Assembly: GCF_001598915.1 (NCBI RefSeq)
Contig: NZ_BDAP01000001.1
Location: 1,116,001-1,180,000, forward strand
Length of the DNA: 64,000 nucleotides
DNA from: Williamsia muralis NBRC 105860
GTDB lineage: Bacteria; Actinomycetota; Actinomycetes; Mycobacteriales; Mycobacteriaceae
Direction of reading: 5' to 3'
The notes beneath the pieces are model-generated. The model searched no databases, was not told the origin of the DNA, and was given only the letters and a program-made list of their open reading frames with translations. Positions 1 through 7,327 of the stretch are shown here, piece by piece; the first letter of the stretch is position 1, and each line of letters starts with the position of its first letter. A program made the position numbers and the translations under genes.

Positions 1-96
1 CCACAGGATGTCTTTCGTCACCGCGTCGTGAACGAGGACGCAGTACCGCAGTGACCTGACCAGGCGCTCGTAGTCGCTTGCCGTCAATTCGGGCAC
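1..96 (-). CDS. N-terminus of a probable PAS-type sensor kinase (partial)
   Basis: This is the first 32 codons of a reverse-strand gene that runs off the left edge. It starts with GTG at 96 after a strong ribosome site (AAAGGAGG, about 6 bases upstream). The translation reads VPELTASDYERL, then RYCVLVHDAVTKDILW. The second stretch is typical of the opening of a PAS domain in sensor histidine kinases, where it is usually followed by a W-A-N motif. The gene is divergent from iacA, and a FixJ-like response regulator lies just downstream of iacE, so this is a good candidate for its cognate sensor. The kinase domain is outside the window, so the assignment rests on a short stretch and on context. 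Confidence 0.5.
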   Translation of the reverse strand, partial: MPELTASDYERLVRSLRYCVLVHDAVTKDILW

Positions 97-251
97 ATCC
101 GCCTCCTTTGCAGGCCTTCAGCATCGGGTGCCCGGGGCCGGGGTGCAAGTAAGGAATTGCTTAGTCGCCACGCGGGAAGTCCCGATACCGCGGAATCGGC
201 CGCGTCCATAGCGTTTGCGGCAGAGCGATTTCGAACGAATGGGAGACAGCG
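97..251. promoter_or_regulatory. Divergent promoter region of iacA and the partial sensor gene
   Basis: This 155-base gap separates two divergent starts and must hold both promoters. A GGGAGACAG ribosome site precedes the iacA ATG. I saw no convincing operator palindrome. Confidence 0.4.
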
Positions 252-1424
252 ATGACGACCGAGAGCGTGACGCAGAAGGTGTCCGCGGAACCGGCGGGTC
301 CGGCACGAGACGCGGCTTTTGATCACGCACTCGAGGTGCTCCGAGCACGTCGCGACGAGTTCAACGAGCAGCGATTTGTGCCGAAGGACTACATCGAACT
401 CCTCAAGCGCGCCGGGATCTATCGGGCCTCCACGCCAGCGGCGTTCGGCGGTGAGCCAGTGCCGCCCGCCGACTTCATGCGACTGATCGAGCGTATCTCC
501 GCTGTCGATCCGGCCACGGGATGGGTCTCGAGCTTCGGTTCAGCACTGGTCTACTTCGCGGCTCTGCCCGTCGAGACCCAGGAGAAGATCTATGCCGAAG
601 GGCCCGATGTCGCCTATGCCGGTGGTCTTTTCCCGATGCAGAAGGCCGAGAAGGTCGACGGTGGCTTCGTCTGCTCGGGCGTATGGCAGTTCGCCAGCGG
701 ATGCCGTGGCGCGGACATCCTGGGCATCGGACTCGTCGGTGGGCCGGACACCGGAGGCAAGCCACTGACCGCCCTCGTCCACCCCGACGATGTGGAGATC
801 GTCGACAACTGGTCGGTGGCCGGGATGAAGGCCACCGGAAGCCACTCGATCCGCGCTGAGAGGCTGTTCGTCCCCGACGAGATGACCTTCGTCCGGGGCG
901 GGGCTCCGCAGGTCGACGAACCCCTCACCCGGTATCCGTCGCTGGCCTACGCCGCGCAGGTGCTTGCGGTGGTGGCGCTGGGCGCGGCCAGGGGAGCTCT
1001 CGATCACGTCATCGAGGTGGGGGCGGCCAAGTCGTCCATCACCGGCGGTGAGGCCAAGGGCAATCGGCCCGCCTACAAGTCGGGAGTTGCCAAGGCAGAG
1101 GCGGAGTTGCGGTCGGCGCGCGCCTTCTTCTACGAGACCAGCGAGCAGGTATGGCGCAAAGCTGTTGCCGATGAGCCCATCTCGGACACGGACCGGGCGA
1201 TGTTGCGGCTGTGTGCAACACACGCCGCGCATGTCGGGCGTGCTGTGGTGCTGCAGGCGTTCGACCTTGCGGGCACCGGCGCGATCTACGAGACCCACCC
1301 ACTGCAGAGATATGTGCAGGACGCACTTGTCCCCGCACAGCACGCCATGCTGCAGACCCATACGTACGAGGCAGCCGGCGCGCTGATCCTCGGACTGGAC
1401 GCCGGGATTCCCAGCTTCCCCTGA
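252..1424 (+). CDS. iacA: IacA-type flavin-dependent monooxygenase (acyl-CoA dehydrogenase fold)
   Basis: This 390-residue protein belongs to the acyl-CoA dehydrogenase-like (group D) flavin monooxygenases, relatives of HsaA and DszC that use reduced flavin from a separate reductase. The N-terminal helical domain (about 20-130), the middle beta domain (WQFASGCRGADILGIG, about 145-160) and the C-terminal helical bundle with FDLAGTGAIYETHPLQRYVQD are all visible; the last motif is typical of these oxygenases. In iac clusters IacA makes the first oxidation of indole-3-acetate. IacB and IacE follow directly, and the likely reductase is iacG at 4863. ATG at 252 has a good ribosome site. The class is certain; the substrate is inferred from the whole cluster. 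Confidence 0.82.
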   Translation: MTTESVTQKVSAEPAGPARDAAFDHALEVLRARRDEFNEQRFVPKDYIELLKRAGIYRASTPAAFGGEPVPPADFMRLIERISAVDPATGWVSSFGSALVYFAALPVETQEKIYAEGPDVAYAGGLFPMQKAEKVDGGFVCSGVWQFASGCRGADILGIGLVGGPDTGGKPLTALVHPDDVEIVDNWSVAGMKATGSHSIRAERLFVPDEMTFVRGGAPQVDEPLTRYPSLAYAAQVLAVVALGAARGALDHVIEVGAAKSSITGGEAKGNRPAYKSGVAKAEAELRSARAFFYETSEQVWRKAVADEPISDTDRAMLRLCATHAAHVGRAVVLQAFDLAGTGAIYETHPLQRYVQDALVPAQHAMLQTHTYEAAGALILGLDAGIPSFP

Positions 1425-1486
1425 ACCCTGCCTTCCCCAGGCATTGTGCAGCAGCAACATTCACCTCGACCAAGGAGTAGGACATC

Positions 1487-1852
1487 ATGGCCACCGAGCC
1501 GCTACGCACACTCTTCTGCATCGGCAACAACCAGAACTTCTTCGACCTGCCGAAGTCCGAGATCGGCCCCGTCTGGGTTGCCATCTCGACGATGCTGTCG
1601 AACCTCAAGAACATGGACGGCGTCGACATCATCGGCACGTTCGACGACGATTCGCACATGGTGGGACCGTCGGACGGTTGGCCGTGGACGTGTTACGTGC
1701 TGGCCGATGTGCGTGATCAGCCGACGGTCAAGGAAGCCTGCAACCTGCTTCGCACCACCATGATCGGCGAGTACGCCCTGTGGAAGTACTTCAAGATCGA
1801 GGCCCGGATGGGCCGCGAGTTGACGATTCGCGACGACGTCGCACTTGACTGA
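1487..1852 (+). CDS. iacB: IacB-like small protein
   Basis: This is a 121-residue soluble protein with no catalytic motif I recognise. It begins MATEPLRTLFCIGNNQNFFD and looks like a compact alpha/beta fold. It sits 62 bases after iacA and 30 bases before the short-chain dehydrogenase iacE, the position of iacB in known iac clusters. IacB has been reported as a small accessory protein in indoleacetate oxidation, but its chemistry is not settled. The ribosome site AAGGAG lies nine bases before the ATG. The name rests on position and size, since I could not align it. Confidence 0.65.
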   Translation: MATEPLRTLFCIGNNQNFFDLPKSEIGPVWVAISTMLSNLKNMDGVDIIGTFDDDSHMVGPSDGWPWTCYVLADVRDQPTVKEACNLLRTTMIGEYALWKYFKIEARMGRELTIRDDVALD

Positions 1853-1882
1853 CCACACGAGCGCCGACCACGAGGTGAACCG

Positions 1883-2647
1883 ATGATGCGAGACGAGCAC
1901 GCCACCCAGACCGGTATCGCGGTGGTGACCGGGGCGGCAGGGGGAATGGGCCGCCACATTGCCAGCCGACTGCACGCGGACGGTCATCGAGTTCTCCTCA
2001 CCGACATCGCGGTCGATGCGGCCGAGTCGTTTGCGGCCGAACTGTCACCCGACCGCACCACCGCACGTGCGGTGGCACTGGATGTGGCCCATCGAGCAGA
2101 GTTCGCCCGCGTGCTCGACGAGTGCCGCGAACTCTGGGGTGTACCAACCATTCTGGTGAACAACGCCGCAGTCACCCAGGCGGCCGACCTGATGACCCTC
2201 GGCGAGGAGGACTTCACGCGGGTGCTGACGACCAACGTCAACAGCATCTTCTTCGGTTGCCAGATATTCGGTGCGGCGATGGCCGCGCAGGGGTACGGCC
2301 GAATCGTCAACATGGCCTCGCTGGCCGGTCAGAACGGTGGGACCGCGACAGGTGGGCACTATGCGTCGTCGAAAGGCGCGATCCTCACGGCCACCAAGAT
2401 CTTTGCCCGAGAGCTCGCAGCGCAGGGGGTGACGGTGAACGCCATAGCGCCTGGCCCACATGATCTTCCGGTGGTTCACGCAACCGTACCGCCCGAGAAG
2501 CTGGATGCGGTGATCGCGGGTATCCCGGTCGGCAGGCTCGGCGACCCGGCGTTCATCGGTGACGTGGTCAGTTTGCTGACCTCTGCCGGCGCGAGTTTTG
2601 TCACGGGCGCGTGCTGGGACGTCAACGGCGGTCTCTACCTTCGTTGA
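1883..2647 (+). CDS. iacE: IacE-like short-chain dehydrogenase/reductase
   Basis: This is a classical SDR of 254 residues. It has the Rossmann glycine motif (TGAAGGMGRH, about 13-22), NNA (about 93-95), a serine in MASLAG and the catalytic Tyr-x-x-x-Lys in HYASSKGA (about 155-160). In iac pathways IacE works with IacA to turn indoleacetate into dioxindole-3-acetate. It is co-directional with iacA and iacB and probably in the same transcript. Two adjacent ATG codons (1883 and 1886) follow GAGGTGAACCG, so the exact start is uncertain by one codon. The SDR family is certain; the role comes from context. Confidence 0.8.
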   Translation: MMRDEHATQTGIAVVTGAAGGMGRHIASRLHADGHRVLLTDIAVDAAESFAAELSPDRTTARAVALDVAHRAEFARVLDECRELWGVPTILVNNAAVTQAADLMTLGEEDFTRVLTTNVNSIFFGCQIFGAAMAAQGYGRIVNMASLAGQNGGTATGGHYASSKGAILTATKIFARELAAQGVTVNAIAPGPHDLPVVHATVPPEKLDAVIAGIPVGRLGDPAFIGDVVSLLTSAGASFVTGACWDVNGGLYLR

Positions 2648-2680
2648 CCTGCCGAGGGAACGACAGCGACTTAGGAGCCT

Positions 2681-3331
2681 CTAGTCGTGGTCGACGGCGA
2701 TGTCGACGTCGAAGCGCAGGACGTCACGCACCAGCGTGCTGATACTGTCCGCGTCGGTCTTGCTCTTGATCCGCGCGCGGTGCACGTCGACCGTCTTGAC
2801 ACTCATCCCGAGGCGGCGGGCGATGTTCTGGCTGGGTAGCCCCTCGACAACCAGCGCGAGGATCTGGCGTTCGCGAGGTGTCAGCGACGCCACCTTGACC
2901 TGCACCGCCTGCTGCAGACGGAACTGCCGGAACCTGCTGTCGGCCTTCTCGACGCCGGCCTGTACCGCGTCGAGCAGGCGCTGCGGTTCGTATGGTTTCT
3001 CGAGGAAGTCGAGTGCCCCGGCCTGCAGGGTACTCACCGACATCCGGATGTCGCCGTGGGCGGAGACAAAAATGATCGCCACGTGGGGCGCAAACGCAGT
3101 CAGCTTCTCCTGCAGGCGGGTTCCGCTGATCTGCGGCATCCGGACATCGAGCACGATGCACGCCGCGTGGTCGCCGTTGTACGCCGAGAGGAACTCGTCG
3201 GCGCTGTGGAAGATCCGCGGCGTGATGCCGATGCTGTCGAGTAACCAAGCCACCGACTCGCAGAGTTCGGGATCGTCATCGACAACGTAGACCGTTGCCG
3301 GTCGTGGGTCATCGGTTGGCTGATCGGACAT
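2681..3331 (-). CDS. FixJ/LuxR-type response regulator of the iac cluster
   Basis: This 216-residue two-component regulator has an N-terminal receiver domain (about 12-130) with the acidic pair D18-D19, phospho-acceptor D62 in VLDVRMP and the conserved K112 in LEKP. The C-terminal LuxR-type helix-turn-helix (about 145-205) contains LTPRERQILALVVEG. The domain order is that of FixJ. It is encoded opposite to iacABE and next to iacH, inside the iac island. Its sensor may be the truncated PAS gene at the left edge. It probably activates the iac promoters, but no binding site has been shown. Confidence 0.85.
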   Translation of the reverse strand: MSDQPTDDPRPATVYVVDDDPELCESVAWLLDSIGITPRIFHSADEFLSAYNGDHAACIVLDVRMPQISGTRLQEKLTAFAPHVAIIFVSAHGDIRMSVSTLQAGALDFLEKPYEPQRLLDAVQAGVEKADSRFRQFRLQQAVQVKVASLTPRERQILALVVEGLPSQNIARRLGMSVKTVDVHRARIKSKTDADSISTLVRDVLRFDVDIAVDHD

Positions 3332-3400
3332 TTCTCCTCGGATCTCCGCATCTCGAACCTGGCAATGGAGACGAGTCGACTCTACCCTCTCTGCTGCGCG

Positions 3401-4726
3401 TCAGTCCTGAACCGGGGGCAGAGCCCTCAGTACGGCTTCGAGGGCGATCGCGACGTCGAAGAGCTCGCCCTCGTGGCCAGGATGGCCGATGAGTTGCAGT
3501 CCGAGTGGAAGACCGGCCACAGTACGTGCACCGGGGACGGTCACTACCGGGGCCCCGAGTAACTGCCACGGCCGACTCAACACAGGCGATCCGGTGGCAG
3601 CGAGGCCGGCGGGTGCCGGTCCGAGTGCTGCCGGCCCGACGATGATCGATCGCCCCATGCGGTCCACGAGTTGCGCTCGCGCACGCTCGCGTCGGTCGAG
3701 GGCCGCATCACGGTCACCCTCTGATGTGTTCCGGCCGTCGTCGATCAGCTGTCGAAGGGGATCGCTCAGAGTTCGGGAGTGCTGGTTGTACACGGCGTCG
3801 AGCGTGATGGCCGCTTCATGGGCCATCACGGTGAGGTGATCTCGGGCGAGCTCACGCACCTGATCGTCCCACTCCAAACGTTCAGTCGCACGGCCTGCTT
3901 CACGGAGGAGCGTGGGCACCTGCTCGATCAATCGCGCCATCGGCGGTTCGATGTCCCCGAGTGCCGTTCCATCCCAGACGAATACGGTGTTGATGCTGTC
4001 TGTGCTGCTCGGCTGCAGTTCCCGGCCGGTGAACGACGAGTACACGTACGCCAGGTCGGACACCGTACGGGTGAGCATCCCCAGCGAATCGAGCGATTCG
4101 CTCAATCCGCACACACCCGCCAGGTCGGTTGTGCCGTGCGCGAAAACCATTCCTGCCGCGCCGCAGAACGACGCCGGCCGGGTGAGTGACCCTGCGGTTT
4201 GGGTACCCAAGGCAAGCGGCAGGGTGCCGGCTCCCACAGCAGCGGCGGAACCGCTGGAAGAACCGCCGGGCGTGTGATCGATCGCGAAGGGATTTCGTGT
4301 CGGACCGGGTGCGAAGTACCCGAATTCGGTTGTGACGGTTTTGCCCTGGACCACGGCACCGAGCTCGCGTAGCCGGGCGACGCACGGCGCATCGGCGAGG
4401 ACAGGGTCGGCCGACGTGGTCGACGATCCGGCGCGCGTAGGGATTCCGGCGACGTCGATGAGGTCTTTGACCCCCACGGAGATCCCGCGCAGCGGCAGGG
4501 CGCCGTTGTCCCGGTCCCGGTCCCGGTCCTGGTCTCGTTCGCGTGCTTCGTTCATCGTCTCGGTCGACAGGTGAACCCAAGCCGCGATACGTGATTCGGC
4601 GCCTTCGATCTGTCCGCGGACTGCCGAGGCGAGTTCCTCGGCGGTCACGTCACCGTTGCCGACGGCGGCGGCCTGATCCTCGATCGACCGTGTCAGGTGC
4701 TCAGCGATCACCATTGTCTCCTTCAT
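3401..4726 (-). CDS. iacH: IacH-like amidase (amidase signature family)
   Basis: This 441-residue amidase-signature hydrolase has the full Ser-cisSer-Lys triad: K87 in GVKDLIDV, S156 at the start of GGSSSGSAAAV and nucleophile S180 in GTQTAGSLTRPA. The 24-residue spacing between the two serines is canonical. An odd Arg-Asp-rich stretch (RERDQDRDRDRDN, 62-74) comes from a tandem GGTCCC-like DNA repeat and probably forms an exposed loop. In iac clusters IacH is the amidase-type member. The gene is divergent from iacG, with a palindrome between them. A second ATG at 4714 has AAGGAG just upstream and could be the real start. Confidence 0.82.
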   Translation of the reverse strand: MKETMVIAEHLTRSIEDQAAAVGNGDVTAEELASAVRGQIEGAESRIAAWVHLSTETMNEARERDQDRDRDRDNGALPLRGISVGVKDLIDVAGIPTRAGSSTTSADPVLADAPCVARLRELGAVVQGKTVTTEFGYFAPGPTRNPFAIDHTPGGSSSGSAAAVGAGTLPLALGTQTAGSLTRPASFCGAAGMVFAHGTTDLAGVCGLSESLDSLGMLTRTVSDLAYVYSSFTGRELQPSSTDSINTVFVWDGTALGDIEPPMARLIEQVPTLLREAGRATERLEWDDQVRELARDHLTVMAHEAAITLDAVYNQHSRTLSDPLRQLIDDGRNTSEGDRDAALDRRERARAQLVDRMGRSIIVGPAALGPAPAGLAATGSPVLSRPWQLLGAPVVTVPGARTVAGLPLGLQLIGHPGHEGELFDVAIALEAVLRALPPVQD

Positions 4727-4780
4727 ATCCGGTGCCGCCAGTGTGCCCGCCCGCGGCGACGGGGAACAGTAAAGATTTCT

Positions 4781-4800
4781 CTCCTACCGGTGTAGGGGAG
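4781..4800. promoter_or_regulatory. Imperfect palindrome between iacH and iacG
   Basis: CTCCTAC and GTAGGGGAG form inverted arms around CGGT, with one unpaired base. The site lies in the 136-base divergent iacH/iacG gap, about 60 bases from each start, so it is a candidate operator for the FixJ-like regulator. No second strong copy was found. Confidence 0.4.
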
Positions 4801-4862
4801 GTGAGCAATACGTTGCTGCCAGCACAGTTTCAAACTCGCATCCTGCCCACAGGAAGGCAATC

Positions 4863-6038
4863 ATGTCCCATCCCGCTACGGCTCCGGTGGACCCGCACGT
4901 GTTCCGAGAAGTGATGGGGCACTACCCGACCGGCGTCGTGGTGGTGACCGGCCGCGACAGTGAAGGCGACATCCTCGCGATGGTCGTCGGCACGTTCAAC
5001 TCGGTGTCTCTCGATCCGCCTCTGGTGTCGTTCATGCCGATGATGACCTCGCGCACGTTTGCGAAGATGCGTGAGTGCTCGTCGCTGTGCATCAACATCC
5101 TGGGTGGAGAGCAGGAAGACATCGTGCTGACCATCGCGCAGCGTTGGGAGAACAAGCTCGATGGCATCGAATGGTTCCCCTCGCCGTCTGGCGATCCCGT
5201 GCTGTCGGAATCGATCGCATGGATCGACACGACGATCTGGAACACCGTTGAGGCGGGCGATCATTGGATCGTCCTGTGTCGGGTCAACGACATGGCGGTG
5301 GCGAATCCGGTGTCGCCTCTGATCTTCTTTCAGGGCGGCTACGGCAGTTTCGTCTCCACGTCGTTGATGGCACGCATGGATCACGAGATCCTGCCTGCCA
5401 TCCACGCCGCTCACGGTGCTCGTGCCGAGGTCGAGGCGTTGGCCAACTCGATCGGATGCGAGGTGTCGGTGTTCACCGCGGTCAGCTGCGACGAGATGGC
5501 CACCGTGTTGTCTGCCACCGGCGTAGGAGTCGACCGAGAAGAAGGGCTTGCCCACCGGGTGCCGATGGTCCCGCCGATCGGGGACAGCTACGTCTTCTCC
5601 CGGCCCATCGAGGAGCAGGAGCGCTGGGTCGACAAACTGCGCGAAGCAAGTGCAGACGTCAAGGACATGCATCGGATGCGGCTCGAGTTCGTGCGCGAGC
5701 ATGGCTACCTGCTGTCGTTCCTGCCCGTGGAGGGGAGCGCGGCGTACGACGAGATGCGGGACGCGACAAAACGTTACGAGAAGGGTCGGTTGACCCCATC
5801 GCAGGAGCGCAACATACGCGAATCGATCGGCCGGGCATCGGTCGACTATCGGGTACGCGAGGTAGACGAGCAGCAGGTCTACGACGTCGGCTCGATCGTG
5901 TTACCGGTGCGAGACCCTGCCGGCGAGTACTCATTGACGCTGCGCCTGGGCCAGCTTCCGCCCCAGAGCACGGGGTCCACGATCAACAACTGGCTGGACG
6001 AGGCGCGGGCAGTCGTCCGCGTGCTGGAAGCCGGATGA
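4863..6038 (+). CDS. iacG: IacG-type flavin reductase fused to an IclR effector-like domain
   Basis: This 391-residue protein has an N-terminal flavin reductase domain (about 10-165, opening FREVMGHYPTGVVVVTG) of the kind that supplies reduced flavin to two-component monooxygenases, here probably IacA. Residues about 170-390 look like an IclR ligand-binding domain without its DNA-binding part: compare LEFVREHGYLLSF and VYDVGSIVLPVRDPAGEY with the usual IclR pattern. Usual flavin reductases have only about 160-190 residues. A comparable fusion, with a MarR-like tail, exists in the reductase of 4-hydroxyphenylacetate hydroxylase, where the tail lets substrate control activity. Control by indoleacetate is my inference. 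The ribosome site is AGGAAGG. Confidence 0.8.
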   Translation: MSHPATAPVDPHVFREVMGHYPTGVVVVTGRDSEGDILAMVVGTFNSVSLDPPLVSFMPMMTSRTFAKMRECSSLCINILGGEQEDIVLTIAQRWENKLDGIEWFPSPSGDPVLSESIAWIDTTIWNTVEAGDHWIVLCRVNDMAVANPVSPLIFFQGGYGSFVSTSLMARMDHEILPAIHAAHGARAEVEALANSIGCEVSVFTAVSCDEMATVLSATGVGVDREEGLAHRVPMVPPIGDSYVFSRPIEEQERWVDKLREASADVKDMHRMRLEFVREHGYLLSFLPVEGSAAYDEMRDATKRYEKGRLTPSQERNIRESIGRASVDYRVREVDEQQVYDVGSIVLPVRDPAGEYSLTLRLGQLPPQSTGSTINNWLDEARAVVRVLEAG

Positions 6039-6051
6039 GGAGGAGCTGACG

Positions 6052-6630
6052 ATGACGACGAACACGACCGACGCCGGTGGTGACGAAGCGTTGGCGGCCC
6101 TCGCCGCACGCGTCGAGGTACTCGAAGCAGAGGCCGAGATACGAAGACTGCAGGCACGTTACATGCTCTTGTGCGACACGCCCTGCCCTGACCCCGGCAT
6201 AGTCGATGACGCCCAGCGCATCGACGCGATCGTCGATCTCTACACCGCCGACGCCGTGTGGGAAGGAGTTGGCGAGTACTACAACGGTCAGTTCGGTCGC
6301 GCGGTGGGCCGCGATGCAATACGGGCCCACTTCCAGAACTTCTGGGGTGAGAAGCAAGATCCCGCCCTGCTGTTGAACGCGCACTACCTCACCTCGGAGC
6401 AGATCCACGTCGACGGTGACACAGCAGAGGGTCACTGGATCCACATGCAGCCGTGGTTGTTCTCCGACGGCAGGAGTCTGCTGCGGTCGAGTCGGTTGAA
6501 CAACGCGTTCCGGAAAGAGTCCGGGGCCTGGAAGATATCGAGGACCCGCACAGAGAACGTCTTCATCGCGCCGCTGCCCGAGGAGTTCGCCGAGAGCTAC
6601 CCGTCCACCTCCGTGGTCATGAACCCCTGA
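6052..6630 (+). CDS. iacI: IacI-like SnoaL/NTF2-fold protein
   Basis: This 192-residue protein opens with a helix (ALAALAARVEVLEAEAEIRRLQARYM, shown in part) followed by the cone-shaped SnoaL/NTF2 fold. Such proteins are cyclases, isomerases or lyase-like helpers in aromatic and polyketide pathways. iac clusters contain one of unknown function, IacI. It starts 13 bases after iacG with a strong GAGGAGGAG ribosome site, so the two form one operon. A hairpin follows its stop codon. The fold is clear; the reaction is unknown. Confidence 0.7.
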   Translation: MTTNTTDAGGDEALAALAARVEVLEAEAEIRRLQARYMLLCDTPCPDPGIVDDAQRIDAIVDLYTADAVWEGVGEYYNGQFGRAVGRDAIRAHFQNFWGEKQDPALLLNAHYLTSEQIHVDGDTAEGHWIHMQPWLFSDGRSLLRSSRLNNAFRKESGAWKISRTRTENVFIAPLPEEFAESYPSTSVVMNP

Positions 6631-6662
6631 GGGCCGTTCTCACGCAGAATCTTCGGTCCGAA

Positions 6663-6707
6663 GAACAAACGCCCCCGAGATCTCGAGCGGATCCGGGGGC
6701 GTTGTTC
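6663..6707. terminator. Bidirectional hairpin between iacI and a convergent small gene
   Basis: GAACAAACGCCCCCG pairs with CGGGGGCGTTGTTC with one bulge, around a short loop. It lies between the convergent ends at 6630 and 6719 and probably terminates both transcripts. Confidence 0.65.
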
Positions 6708-6718
6708 GTGAGGGGCGC

Positions 6719-7054
6719 CTATACGTCGTCGTCCGCCCAGACTGCATCGGCTTCCCAGTAGTCCATACCGCCGGCGCTGATCTTGTGCCGCCAGTCAGAA
6801 GTGCGCCGCAGGGTCGGCTCGACACGGGCGGTCACCGCGTCGGCGGCGTCAGGCCCGTCGGCCGGCACCGTCCAGTGGACCCAGTTCAGCTCCCGGCCGG
6901 AAGCGTCGCGGGTGAAGAGATCGACGTGCCGCCATCCGTACCCGAAAGTGTCGTTGTAACAGGTGAGGGTCATCCGGTGCTCGCCGGCTGTGGCGGTGCG
7001 GGCTGTTGAGGTCATTTCGATTCCGTGGATCTTTCCTCGCATGGGTTGTGGCAT
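6719..7054 (-). CDS. Uncharacterised small protein inside the iac cluster
   Basis: This gene encodes 111 residues from the first ATG. A later ATG at 7015 would give MTSTARTATAGEHR and 98 residues. I do not recognise the family. It is soluble, rich in Trp and acidic residues, with paired aromatic stretches (NDTFGYGWRHVDLF and ELNWVHWTVP), and looks like a compact beta-rich fold. It is convergent with iacI and divergent from iacC, so it shares the iacC promoter region. It could be a pathway accessory or an unrelated gene. Start choice is uncertain because no strong ribosome site is obvious. Confidence 0.55.
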   Translation of the reverse strand: MPQPMRGKIHGIEMTSTARTATAGEHRMTLTCYNDTFGYGWRHVDLFTRDASGRELNWVHWTVPADGPDAADAVTARVEPTLRRTSDWRHKISAGGMDYWEADAVWADDDV

Positions 7055-7327
7055 CTACGAGTTCGGCTCTGTCGCTGGCTGAGCATGCGGCCGGCCACTG
7101 CCCGAGTCTACGGCGGAAGAGGCTCGTCCGGGCCCACTGCGGGGTAAGGAAATCACCTACCCGAGGTTGTGTCTTTTCTGATTTCGCACCAGGCCGTGCC
7201 CCCGTACCGTGGGCGGGGAAGGTGCGAGAAGTCGCAAGATCGCGGTAGGTGTGCGCATCCGGTGCCGCAGTGTCACAACCTGTTTCGTCTTGCGATGCAC
7301 ATAGTCTATCCACTGGAGCGATCACCG
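7055..7327. promoter_or_regulatory. Upstream region of iacCDF
   Basis: This gap holds the promoters of iacC and the divergent small gene. A GGTAAGG...CCTACC inverted repeat lies near 7144-7162, and a GC-rich imperfect repeat lies near 7200-7220. The first resembles the TAC/GTA-centred palindrome at 4781, but not closely enough to call a shared operator. An open frame continues upstream of iacC, but it lacks the family's sequence. Confidence 0.35.

Noticed and set aside
540-1460. Long reverse open frame opposite iacA
   Set aside because: It is a high-GC shadow frame with no recognisable domain; the forward frame is a clear oxygenase.
7169-7327. Upstream extension of iacC
   Set aside because: The extra 53 codons do not resemble the family and include the likely promoter; ATG 7328 has a ribosome site.
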